Source: Trogon surrucura
Taxonomy: Eukaryota; Chordata; Aves; Trogoniformes; Trogonidae
Length of the DNA: 64,000 nucleotides
Assembly: GCA_020746105.1 (NCBI GenBank)
Contig: CM036657.1
Coordinates: forward strand, 8,372,551-8,436,550
Direction: 5' to 3'
Positions 61,801 to 64,000 of the stretch are shown piece after piece. Below the pieces are notes generated by a model. It made no database searches, was not told where the DNA came from, and saw nothing but the letters and a program-made list of their open reading frames with translations. The stretch's first letter is position 1; each line of letters opens with the position of its first letter. The position numbers were made by a program, and so were the translations under genes.

Positions 61801-63569
61801 CTATCCAGAGAACAACTGGTCTTACATTTTTCCAGACTGAGAAATCAGTTGATTTGAGTTCAGCTTATTCTCAGTTCTCCTGCCATTTCTGTTCTGGAGC
61901 ACCTGTGAGCCATTCCTGATATATGATTATGATACCAGTGAAGGCTTAGTTAGTTTATATAAAAATATGTTATGCATATACACACATGCACATGTTAATT
62001 TTTAATGTGTCAGGCTAATATTTGTGCTTTAATCTGTACAAAATGTTGCTCTATGAAACCAAAATTTGTTTTATGTTAGAGCCAGTAATCTCCAGTAAAA
62101 TGTGTAGGCCTTGTGTTGTATGGGATCCAAATTCTGGGTTCACTTAAATGGTGCGAACTATTTTTCAAAAGCAGAAGACAATTTCTGATCTCCAAAGATA
62201 TTGTACTGAGCGTATACAAATATATATCTATGCATGTTTACTGATATTTTAAGATGCCATCTCTATTGAAGTAATTTTTCTTCAGATGCCTTTTTTTAAC
62301 CAGTTTATTTTCAAAACTCCTTTTAGGTTGCAGCTTGTAGAGATACAGGGTATGATTGGTTTGAACAGCTTCTTCAGAATGTAAGTAATGAATGTGAATG
62401 TATGACACAGTCATTGTAAGGATTTTAACGTTTATTTTACTACTAAAAGCATATTGAAGGGAGACTACAAGACAAGTCCTTTACAGTAGACAAATTCAAC
62501 TCATGCCCTTTATACATCTGACTTTTTTTTTTCCATTGGTGTAATTTTCTTTGTCTCCAGCATTAGTTTCTTTCCCTATGATCTGTTTTAAAAATACTTT
62601 GCTTTTTGTTTTGGGGCGGGATTTTGTTTGTTTTTAATTTCATGGTCTCTTCAATAATGAGGGACATAACAGGAAATCTACAGCTAAGATACTTAATTCT
62701 TAAATGAGGCTTCTAGTGAAATGTAGATTTTTTTAAATGGTAGATAAGTATATTTTCACATCCAATATATGTTACAGCTTATAGATTTTTCTAAGAAATG
62801 AGCTTGCTTTGTTCATATCTCTTAACCTGTGTTATTTTTCTCCTCTACAATTTGTATGCTCTCCTTAATTTTCAAGCAAAATTTAAAAAAGTATGCATAG
62901 GGGAATTAGAGGTCTCCAAAGATTTTCCTTTAGCCTGGAGTGCCATGAAAATAGGTAGCCAAGTAAACCAAAGTACCTCTTAATGCTTGCACTGAAGAAA
63001 AAGCTATAGTACAGGCTCAGTTTAATGAAGTGATTAAAATGTTCATAGAACTATGTTTCATCTTAGTTTGATATTTTTTCTTAGTGTCAAAAACAGTGTT
63101 CCTTTTCAATTTGCCTTTTTTTCCTGTTTTAAAAAGCCTTATAACTTCTATTAGTTACTGCTGACAAGTATGACTACACTATTTTCTGCATTATTTCATT
63201 AAACACAAGTGGAAAAATCAGTAGAACTGTTCTCTTCTGTCTTTTTGTTGCTGATAATTTTTCTTTACTACTCTTGCATTTTGATTTGATTTTTTTTTAC
63301 TTAATTTTTTCTTCATCATGTAACTTTTATGGAGAAGTTAAATGCTTTTGTAGTGCAAAATCTTTGTGTATTTGTAGTAATTTTTTATAAAACCAGCATG
63401 TATCCAGTGTAACTGAATGCACCCTTAACACTAAATAATTTTTTGTTTCATCTGCTGTAGTTGTTGAAGTCAGAAGAGGATGCCTCATACAAACCTGTGA
63501 AGAAAGCCTGTACTCAACTTGTTGACAATTTGGTTGAGCACATTCTTAAATACGAGGAATCCTTATCAG
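6392..63569 (+). CDS. NIPBL: NIPBL (Nipped-B-like cohesin loader), partial gene, 24 exons
   Basis: NIPBL/SCC2 with MAU2 loads the cohesin ring on chromatin and stimulates cohesin ATPase and loop extrusion; it acts in the nucleus. I recognise the protein by near-continuous agreement with vertebrate NIPBL over 24 exons: the lysine- and glutamine-rich disordered exon 10, an HP1-binding PVVVL motif, a basic nuclear-localisation region, then the conserved helical part leading into the HEAT repeats. Every exon has AG/GT borders and the 23 junction phases are all compatible, giving one open frame of about 1,450 codons (about half of the roughly 2,800-residue protein). The N-terminal MAU2-binding part and the C-terminal HEAT repeats lie outside the window. 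The gene is intact within the window but carries an inverted copy of its own exon 31 in the intron after exon 20. Identity is very secure; whether this is the Z or the W gametolog is open. Confidence 0.97.
7774..7788 (+). other. NIPBL: HP1-binding PxVxL motif in NIPBL (PVVVL)
   Basis: These five codons encode PVVVL within [11 protein letters not shown]. PxVxL pentapeptides bind the chromoshadow-domain dimer of HP1 proteins, and this site in NIPBL is reported to bind HP1. It is intact here although the repeat region just upstream is diverged. Confidence 0.8.
12399..12579 (+). repeat. tRNA-Ile-derived SINE with CR1-type tail (TguSINE1-like)
   Basis: The 5' half (about 12399-12475) resembles tRNA-Ile: ACCGGTTTAGCTCACTTGG carries a polymerase III A box (about 12408-12420), and GGCTCAAGTCC at 12453-12463 is a B box. 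The anticodon region is changed (TGCTGAAACACC), so it is not a usable tRNA. The 3' half (12484-12579) is a CR1 end with TTGGATTAGATGATCTC and closes with ATTCTATGATTCTAT. This architecture matches TguSINE1-type avian SINEs mobilised by CR1. No obvious target-site duplication is seen, as expected for CR1-driven insertions. The family name is an inference. Confidence 0.85.
13955..15077 (-). mobile_element. Solo LTR (ERVL-like) with 5-bp target-site duplication CCAGT
   Basis: An element of about 1.1 kb (13960-15072) runs TGTAGTGG...CCCAGTACA on the plus strand and is flanked by perfect CCAGT repeats at 13955-13959 and 15073-15077. Read on the minus strand it starts TGTACTGGGTTTG and ends in CCACTACA, the form of a common avian ERVL LTR, so I place it on the minus strand. 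It has GC-rich tracts and no internal retroviral gene. The 5-bp duplication fits ERVL or ERV1. It is closely related to the LTR at 35862-37035. Confidence 0.85.
15266..15451 (-). repeat. CR1 LINE 3'-end fragment
   Basis: On the minus strand this shows the end of CR1 ORF2 and its 3' UTR (GGGCTCTGAGCAGCCTGATC, then AAGGTCCCTTCCAACC and a doubled ATTCTATG-like end next to 15266). It is 5' truncated at about 15451, near the point corresponding to CTGGAACAGGTTGCCC. Confidence 0.85.
17861..17897. repeat. Perfect 17-bp hairpin
   Basis: TTATTTACAATCCTCAG (17861-17877) is followed by AAT and then its exact reverse complement at 17881-17897. The right arm is also the first unit of the adjacent minisatellite. 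Confidence 0.9.
17878..17970 (+). repeat. Minisatellite of 18/15-bp units
   Basis: Units of AATCTGAGGATTGTAAAG (18 bp) alternate with AATCTGATTGTAAAG (15 bp, lacking GAG), about five units in all with one divergent junction (TAAATAATTGTAAAG). It is a local tandem array inside intron 10; I see no coding or regulatory role. Confidence 0.85.
20835..21017 (+). CDS. NIPBL: NIPBL exon 11
   Basis: 183 bp, acceptor TAATAG, donor GTAAGT; phase 1 at both ends. Encodes the conserved segment with [26 protein letters not shown] and an acidic tail [13 protein letters not shown]. The acidic serine cluster looks like a casein-kinase-type target, which is an inference. Confidence 0.96.
21018..24679 (+). other. 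NIPBL: NIPBL intron 11
   Basis: An intron of 3.66 kb. The only recognisable element is the minus-strand CR1 at 22471-23020. The rest is AT-rich with several T-homopolymer runs (about 21437-21450, 21480-21493) and no supported gene. Confidence 0.75.
22471..23020 (-). repeat. CR1 LINE fragment, ORF2 C-terminus plus 3' UTR, internally deleted
   Basis: The minus strand encodes the end of CR1 ORF2: [21 protein letters not shown] then [23 protein letters not shown], followed by the 3' UTR and the ATTCTATGATT end at 22471. The usual block between those two motifs ([11 protein letters not shown]...[10 protein letters not shown]...) is missing, so a deletion of about 150 bp joins the two IRG-like sites near 22880. 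Non-functional. Confidence 0.88.
24680..24877 (+). CDS. NIPBL: NIPBL exon 12, nuclear-localisation region
   Basis: 198 bp, acceptor TTTCTAG, donor GTATCT; phase 1 at both ends. Encodes [18 protein letters not shown], then an arginine/serine-rich stretch ([21 protein letters not shown]) and [16 protein letters not shown] and following residues correspond to the predicted NIPBL nuclear-localisation signal. Confidence 0.95.
25026..25097 (+). CDS. NIPBL: NIPBL exon 13
   Basis: 72 bp, acceptor TTAATTAG, donor GTAATT; phase 1 at both ends. Encodes the very basic [20 protein letters not shown] followed by LTPE, a second strongly basic patch after the exon 12 signal. Confidence 0.95.
25181..25270 (+). 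CDS. NIPBL: NIPBL exon 14
   Basis: 90 bp, acceptor TTTTCACCAG, donor GTAATA; phase 1 at both ends. Encodes [20 protein letters not shown] and [10 protein letters not shown]. Start of the ordered N-terminal helical part of the SCC2 fold. The open frame continues past 25270 by chance; the splice is supported by phase and by continuity into exon 15. Confidence 0.95.
25271..26402 (+). other. NIPBL: NIPBL intron 14
   Basis: 1.13 kb of AT-rich intron, ending in a long T-rich tract and AG at 26401-26402. No repeat or gene recognised. Confidence 0.7.
26403..26506 (+). CDS. NIPBL: NIPBL exon 15
   Basis: 104 bp, acceptor TTTTAAG, donor GTACAT; phase 1 in, phase 0 out. Encodes [20 protein letters not shown] followed by [14 protein letters not shown], essentially unchanged from mammalian NIPBL as I know it. 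Confidence 0.96.
26507..30366 (+). other. NIPBL: NIPBL intron 15
   Basis: 3.86 kb, of which about 2.4 kb is a minus-strand CR1 (26908-29310). The flanks (26507-26907 and 29311-30366) are AT-rich without recognisable content. Confidence 0.75.
26908..29310 (-). mobile_element. CR1 LINE, 5'-truncated and RT-deleted
   Basis: Minus strand, in element order: the ORF1 esterase C-terminus (about 29310-28978, with [20 protein letters not shown] and [22 protein letters not shown]); the ORF2 endonuclease in two frames ([28 protein letters not shown], then [11 protein letters not shown] and [10 protein letters not shown], the last two with typical endonuclease motifs); the linker up to [11 protein letters not shown]; then a jump near 27500-27540 to [36 protein letters not shown] and the 3' UTR, ending at a CR1 terminal repeat at 26908. 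The whole reverse-transcriptase core, which should lie between, is deleted, and a frameshift splits the endonuclease near 28560. Dead copy. Confidence 0.93.
30367..30453 (+). CDS. NIPBL: NIPBL exon 16
   Basis: 87 bp, acceptor TTTTAG, donor GTGAGT; phase 0 at both ends. Encodes [20 protein letters not shown] and SKLSTLLNH. Confidence 0.96.
30454..33823 (+). other. NIPBL: NIPBL intron 16
   Basis: 3.37 kb. Holds the minus-strand CR1 5' piece (31268-32810). Nothing recognised in 30454-31267; 32811-33823 is AT-rich with T/G tracts near 32835-32900 and no supported gene. Confidence 0.75.
31268..32810 (-). mobile_element. CR1 LINE 5' part: 5' UTR and ORF1, no ORF2
   Basis: Minus strand. A GC-rich 5' leader (about 32810-32462) precedes ORF1, which is split by one frameshift near 32150. 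The N-terminal part (32461-32069) has cysteine pairs CRECQSL and CVRCDQV followed by a coiled-coil-like heptad run [18 protein letters not shown]. The C-terminal part (32151-31351, 266 codons) has the esterase-like domain with VIGDSLLRG, the [20 protein letters not shown] block and the terminal [10 protein letters not shown]. After ORF1 the sequence stops near 31268 with a short duplicated CCCCCTTCATATCTAGT-like segment; no endonuclease or RT follows. Retaining the 5' end but not the 3' end is unusual for CR1. Confidence 0.9.
33824..34055 (+). CDS. NIPBL: NIPBL exon 17
   Basis: 232 bp, acceptor GATACAG, donor GTTAGT; phase 0 in, 1 out. Encodes [59 protein letters not shown] and [15 protein letters not shown], highly conserved SCC2 helices. 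Confidence 0.96.
34360..34511 (+). CDS. NIPBL: NIPBL exon 18
   Basis: 152 bp, acceptor TTTTCTAG, donor GTAAAT; phase 1 in, 0 out. Encodes [40 protein letters not shown] and [11 protein letters not shown]. Confidence 0.96.
34892..34972 (+). CDS. NIPBL: NIPBL exon 19
   Basis: 81 bp, acceptor TTGATAG, donor GTAAGT; phase 0 at both ends. Encodes [20 protein letters not shown] and AIKLVTA. Confidence 0.96.
34973..37221 (+). other. NIPBL: NIPBL intron 19
   Basis: 2.25 kb. The second half is a solo LTR (35862-37035). 34973-35856 and 37041-37221 are AT-rich intron with nothing recognised. Confidence 0.75.
35857..37040 (-). mobile_element. Solo LTR (ERVL-like) with 5-bp target-site duplication ATTTT
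   Basis: The LTR (35862-37035) runs TGTTGTGGTTTGACCC...CCCAGTACA and is flanked by ATTTT at 35857-35861 and 37036-37040. It belongs to the same family as 13960-15072: both share the start, the GGACATCTACACCCCGTCAC block and the end. Minus-strand reading begins TGTACTGGGTTTG, and an AATAAA lies on that strand near 36045, consistent with a minus-strand polyadenylation signal. No internal coding region. Confidence 0.87.
37222..37322 (+). CDS. NIPBL: NIPBL exon 20
   Basis: 101 bp, acceptor TTAAATAG, donor GTAATT; phase 0 in, 2 out. Encodes [20 protein letters not shown] and [13 protein letters not shown]. This is the last exon before the intron that contains the left arm of the inverted repeat. 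Confidence 0.96.
37843..38313 (+). repeat. CR1 LINE fragment crossing the left-arm boundary
   Basis: Plus strand, ORF2 endonuclease end and linker: [31 protein letters not shown], then after a deletion [20 protein letters not shown] and [13 protein letters not shown]. It reads continuously through 38190/38191, the outer boundary of the inverted repeat; only 38191-38313 recurs in the right arm. Stops and frameshifts make it non-functional. Confidence 0.85.
38364..38462 (-). pseudogene. NIPBL: Inverted duplicate of NIPBL exon 31
   Basis: The reverse complement is exon 31 (61554-61652) with its flanking acceptor tract TTTTCCCCTTCAG and donor GTATGT. It encodes the same 33 residues ([20 protein letters not shown]...); the one difference, at 38436, changes AAG to AAA (both Lys). 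Because it lies antisense in intron 20, it cannot be spliced into the NIPBL mRNA. It keeps introns on both sides, so it is a DNA-level duplicate, not a retrocopy. Confidence 0.93.
39375..42264 (+). mobile_element. CR1 LINE, near-complete ORF2, 5'-truncated (left arm)
   Basis: Plus strand. Endonuclease: [45 protein letters not shown] and CSDHEMVEF, with a frameshift between 39703 and 39864 and a further break near 40130. Reverse transcriptase in an open frame of 516 codons (40033-41583): [75 protein letters not shown] and [12 protein letters not shown]. The usual FADD box reads FAED, replacing a catalytic aspartate. The ORF2 C-terminus (41628-42113) is in another frame. It ends with a normal CR1 3' UTR and terminal repeat at 42264. 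ORF1 is absent. Not autonomous. Confidence 0.93.
42291..43995 (+). mobile_element. Rearranged CR1 LINE (left arm)
   Basis: Plus strand. Fragment order differs from a normal CR1: an RT palm segment (42291-42480, [16 protein letters not shown] to NGAKSGW) comes first, then an earlier part of the RT (from [17 protein letters not shown], about 42530), then the palm segment again (about 42893-43086, [16 protein letters not shown]), the thumb and C-terminus with frameshifts (43118-43800) and a 3' UTR truncated in the terminal repeat at 43995. KAFE replaces the usual KAFD in both palm copies, so a catalytic aspartate is lost. Confidence 0.9.
45022..45160 (+). CDS. NIPBL: NIPBL exon 21
   Basis: 139 bp, acceptor TTTTTAACAG, donor GTAAGA; phase 2 in, 0 out. 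Encodes [40 protein letters not shown] and EESNRK. First of ten exons lying between the inverted-repeat arms. Confidence 0.96.
45358..45440 (+). CDS. NIPBL: NIPBL exon 22
   Basis: 83 bp, acceptor TTTTCAG, donor GTAAGT; phase 0 in, 2 out. Encodes [20 protein letters not shown] and FLSIFLKK (last codon completed in exon 23). Confidence 0.96.
45441..47245 (+). other. NIPBL: NIPBL intron 22
   Basis: 1.8 kb with one LTR (45910-46703). The remainder is AT-rich with no recognised content; the acceptor follows a long T run (about 47228-47239). Confidence 0.75.
45905..46708 (-). mobile_element. Solo LTR (second family) with target-site duplication ACTGT
   Basis: The LTR (45910-46703, 794 bp) runs TGTCGCGAGTTAGGGC...AAACCAGGACA and is flanked by ACTGT at 45905-45909 and 46704-46708. 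On the minus strand it starts TGTCCTGGTTTGAGCTAAAA, a frequent avian LTR start, and has TTTCATTAAAGC-type AT-rich sequence near its end. Different family from the LTRs at 13960 and 35862. The 143-codon open frame across it is chance. Confidence 0.85.
47246..47378 (+). CDS. NIPBL: NIPBL exon 23
   Basis: 133 bp, acceptor AAACAG, donor GTAAGG; phase 2 in, 0 out. Encodes [20 protein letters not shown] and [20 protein letters not shown]. It lies between two LTRs of the same family. Confidence 0.96.
47379..48707 (+). other. NIPBL: NIPBL intron 23
   Basis: 1.33 kb, over half of it a truncated LTR (47540-48268). 48269-48707 is AT-rich with an A run near 48484-48495 and nothing else recognised. Confidence 0.7.
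47540..48268 (-). mobile_element. LTR of the second family, truncated
   Basis: Closely matches 45910-46703 from TGTCAAGGGTTAGGACTGGG onward, through the shared CTCGTTGGTCACCTGTCCTG and AACCATGCTGCTGACTTCAG blocks, but stops after about GAGAAGAGA at 48268. About 75 bp present in the other copy are missing, which on the minus strand is the beginning of the LTR. No target-site duplication can be assigned. Confidence 0.83.
48708..48851 (+). CDS. NIPBL: NIPBL exon 24
   Basis: 144 bp, acceptor TTTCTCAG, phase 0 at both ends. Encodes [40 protein letters not shown] and SIARILKQ. The donor is GTTTGT, weaker than its neighbours; the exon end is nevertheless fixed by continuity with exon 25. Confidence 0.95.
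48852..52170 (+). other. NIPBL: NIPBL intron 24
   Basis: 3.3 kb. One plus-strand CR1 3' end (49110-49546). A short AT dinucleotide run lies near 51239-51251. The open frames here, including the hydrophobic one at 51555-51797, have no support as genes. Confidence 0.75.
49110..49546 (+). repeat. CR1 LINE 3'-end fragment
   Basis: Plus strand, ORF2 C-terminus ([20 protein letters not shown], then in the frame from 49234 [20 protein letters not shown] and [19 protein letters not shown]) followed by the 3' UTR with TGGACTAGATGATCTTC and a terminal GATTCTATGA. 5' truncated near 49110. A different CR1 subtype from those in the inverted repeat. Confidence 0.88.
52171..52260 (+). CDS. NIPBL: NIPBL exon 25
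   Basis: 90 bp, acceptor TTCTGATAG, donor GTAAAT; phase 0 at both ends. Encodes [20 protein letters not shown] and [10 protein letters not shown]. Confidence 0.96.
52508..52722 (+). CDS. NIPBL: NIPBL exon 26
   Basis: 215 bp, acceptor TTCTCCAG, donor GTACGT; phase 0 in, 2 out. Encodes [36 protein letters not shown] and [20 protein letters not shown]. Part of the conserved SCC2 core before the first annotated HEAT repeat. Confidence 0.96.
52819..52921 (+). CDS. NIPBL: NIPBL exon 27
   Basis: 103 bp, acceptor TTGTTGCAG, donor GTAAAT; phase 2 in, 0 out. Encodes [20 protein letters not shown] and [14 protein letters not shown]. Leads into the first HEAT repeat. Confidence 0.96.
52922..53860 (+). 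other. NIPBL: NIPBL intron 27
   Basis: 0.94 kb of AT-rich intron with a short local duplication of TTTTGTATTTTATAC (about 53106-53140). Nothing else recognised. Confidence 0.7.
53861..53959 (+). CDS. NIPBL: NIPBL exon 28, HEAT repeat 1
   Basis: 99 bp, acceptor GTTCTCTTAG, donor GTAAAA; phase 0 at both ends. Encodes [20 protein letters not shown] and [13 protein letters not shown], which with the previous exon corresponds to the first HEAT repeat annotated in human NIPBL. Confidence 0.96.
54064..54210 (+). CDS. NIPBL: NIPBL exon 29, HEAT repeats
   Basis: 147 bp, acceptor TTTTTAG, donor GTATGG; phase 0 at both ends. Encodes [40 protein letters not shown] and YDMLIERIL. The [13 protein letters not shown] helix is a typical HEAT element and one of the most conserved parts of SCC2 proteins. 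Confidence 0.97.
54211..55401 (+). other. NIPBL: NIPBL intron 29
   Basis: 1.19 kb of AT-rich intron, no recognised repeat or gene; the 114-codon open frame at 54397-54741 is lysine- and leucine-rich chance sequence. Confidence 0.7.
55402..55536 (+). CDS. NIPBL: NIPBL exon 30, HEAT repeat 2
   Basis: 135 bp, acceptor CTCCTCACAG, donor GTAGAA; phase 0 at both ends. Encodes [40 protein letters not shown] and EEGIK. Last exon before the intron that contains the right arm of the inverted repeat. Confidence 0.97.
56011..57725 (-). mobile_element. Rearranged CR1 LINE (right arm)
   Basis: Mirror copy of 42291-43995 with a complete 3' terminal repeat at 56011-56030. It has the same duplicated palm segment and KAFE change. 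One visible difference: the residue after KAFEIVS is R here (C at 57051) and H in the left copy. Confidence 0.9.
57752..60641 (-). mobile_element. CR1 LINE, near-complete ORF2 (right arm)
   Basis: Mirror copy of 39375-42264, with the 516-codon RT frame at 59983-58433 and the same FAED box and frameshifts. One visible coding difference: WIENW here versus WIESW in the left copy (58755). Shared defects show that the two copies derive from one insertion by duplication, not from two retrotransposition events. Confidence 0.93.
61554..61652 (+). CDS. NIPBL: NIPBL exon 31 (native copy)
   Basis: 99 bp, acceptor TTTCCCCTTCAG, donor GTATGT; phase 0 at both ends. Encodes [20 protein letters not shown] and [13 protein letters not shown]. 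It lies inside the right arm of the inverted repeat and is therefore present a second time, reversed, at 38364-38462. Frame and order with exons 30 and 32 show that this is the functional copy. Confidence 0.96.
61703..61825 (-). repeat. CR1 fragment at the right-arm edge
   Basis: Minus strand, about 120 bp matching 38191-38313. It ends abruptly at 61825, beyond which the sequence (ATTTTTCCAGACTG...) is not CR1-like, whereas in the left arm the same CR1 continues for another 350 bp. Confidence 0.85.
61826..62326 (+). other. NIPBL: NIPBL intron 31 remainder
   Basis: 500 bp of AT-rich intron (the intron as a whole is 61653-62326), ending TTTTAG. Nothing recognised. Confidence 0.65.
62327..62380 (+). 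CDS. NIPBL: NIPBL exon 32
   Basis: 54 bp, acceptor CTCCTTTTAG, donor GTAAGT; phase 0 at both ends. Encodes [18 protein letters not shown]. Confidence 0.96.
62381..63460 (+). other. NIPBL: NIPBL intron 32
   Basis: 1.08 kb of AT-rich intron with several poly-T runs; no recognised element. Confidence 0.7.
63461..63569 (+). CDS. NIPBL: NIPBL exon 33
   Basis: 109 bp, acceptor TCTGCTGTAG, donor GTAATA; phase 0 in, 1 out. Encodes [20 protein letters not shown] and [16 protein letters not shown]. Corresponds to the HEAT 3 area in human numbering. Confidence 0.95.
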
Positions 63570-64000
63570 GTAATATTGTTTACAACTCAGTAGCTTCTTT
63601 GAATTTGATATTATACTATAATAGTGGTGGTTCAAATTACTCTTGTGAAAAGTTATTGCTGCAGAATTCCTGTTATGAAACTGATGGTAGTGAATTATTG
63701 CATTTAAGTTCATTATGAGTTTTTGAGCACTGTGTAATAATAAAACTTCCCTAATTTTCTCTGGCTAGCCACAATAACAGAACTACTTTTAAAATAACTT
63801 GTTGAAACTTTTAGATCACTAAAACCAAAACAAATGTGGCAAGCTTTATTTGCATTAATATGTTCTACAGTTGTAATAGGAATCATTAGCTGGGCTAGTG
63901 TTCTGAATACAGAAGTAGTTTAAAAACTAGTGATGTCTTTGAAGCATCTTTGCTTCTTATTTCACATATTTTGTGATCACATACAAATGTTAACACATTC
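63570..64000 (+). other. NIPBL: NIPBL intron 33 (partial)
   Basis: The first 431 bp of the next intron, AT-rich, nothing recognised; the following exon lies beyond the window. Confidence 0.7.

Larger units (their letters stand above)
56021..61825 (-). repeat. Right arm of the 5.8-kb inverted repeat
   Basis: Reverse complement of 38191-43995 (x pairs with 100016-x). It includes the native exon 31 in its correct position and orientation, so it is the likely source of the duplication. On its inner edge the CR1 3' tail continues 10 bp further (56011-56020, AAAATCATAG) than in the left arm, which also fits the right arm being original. On its outer edge the CR1 stops at 61825 while the left arm has the longer CR1. 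Confidence 0.95.

Overview
The window is eukaryotic, vertebrate and almost certainly avian DNA: AT-rich introns, GT-AG splice sites, abundant CR1 LINEs, a SINE with a tRNA-Ile-like head and a CR1-type tail, and endogenous retroviral LTRs of the TGTACTGG / TGTCCTGG types common in birds. All coding sequence that I can support belongs to one plus-strand gene, NIPBL (Nipped-B-like / SCC2, the cohesin loader). Twenty-four consecutive exons are visible, from the large low-complexity exon (exon 10 by analogy with human) to about exon 33. They are collinear, their phases match at every junction, and together they carry about 4.36 kb (about 1,450 codons), roughly the middle half of the protein. Both gene ends lie outside the window. 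Exon numbers and human residue numbers are from memory.

Layout: 1-6391 intron with two CR1 tails; 6392-7897 exon 10; 7898-20834 a long intron holding a tRNA-derived SINE, a solo LTR, a CR1 tail and a hairpin-headed minisatellite; 20835-26506 exons 11-15 with one CR1; 26507-33823 exon 16 between two large minus-strand CR1 pieces; 33824-37322 exons 17-20 and a solo LTR; 37323-45021 an intron that contains the left arm of a large inverted repeat; 45022-55536 exons 21-30 with two related LTRs and one CR1; 55537-61825 the right arm of the inverted repeat, ending just after exon 31; 61826-64000 exons 32-33.

The most unusual structure is a 5,805-bp inverted repeat, 38191-43995 versus 56021-61825, with a constant coordinate sum of 100016. 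I see only three base differences between the arms in the parts I compared. It is not just a pair of CR1s: the arms also hold about 1 kb of unique NIPBL intron and a complete reversed copy of exon 31, so an antisense exon 31 sits inside the intron between exons 20 and 21. This is either a recent (or gene-converted) inverted duplication within an essential dosage-sensitive gene, or an assembly error. NIPBL is, to my knowledge, a Z/W gametolog in birds. With about 30% of the window in recognisable transposons, a sex-chromosome (possibly W) origin is worth testing.

No complete autonomous transposon is present. Every CR1 is truncated, frameshifted, internally deleted or altered at a catalytic motif. 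No CRISPR, rRNA, functional tRNA or other protein-coding gene is supported.
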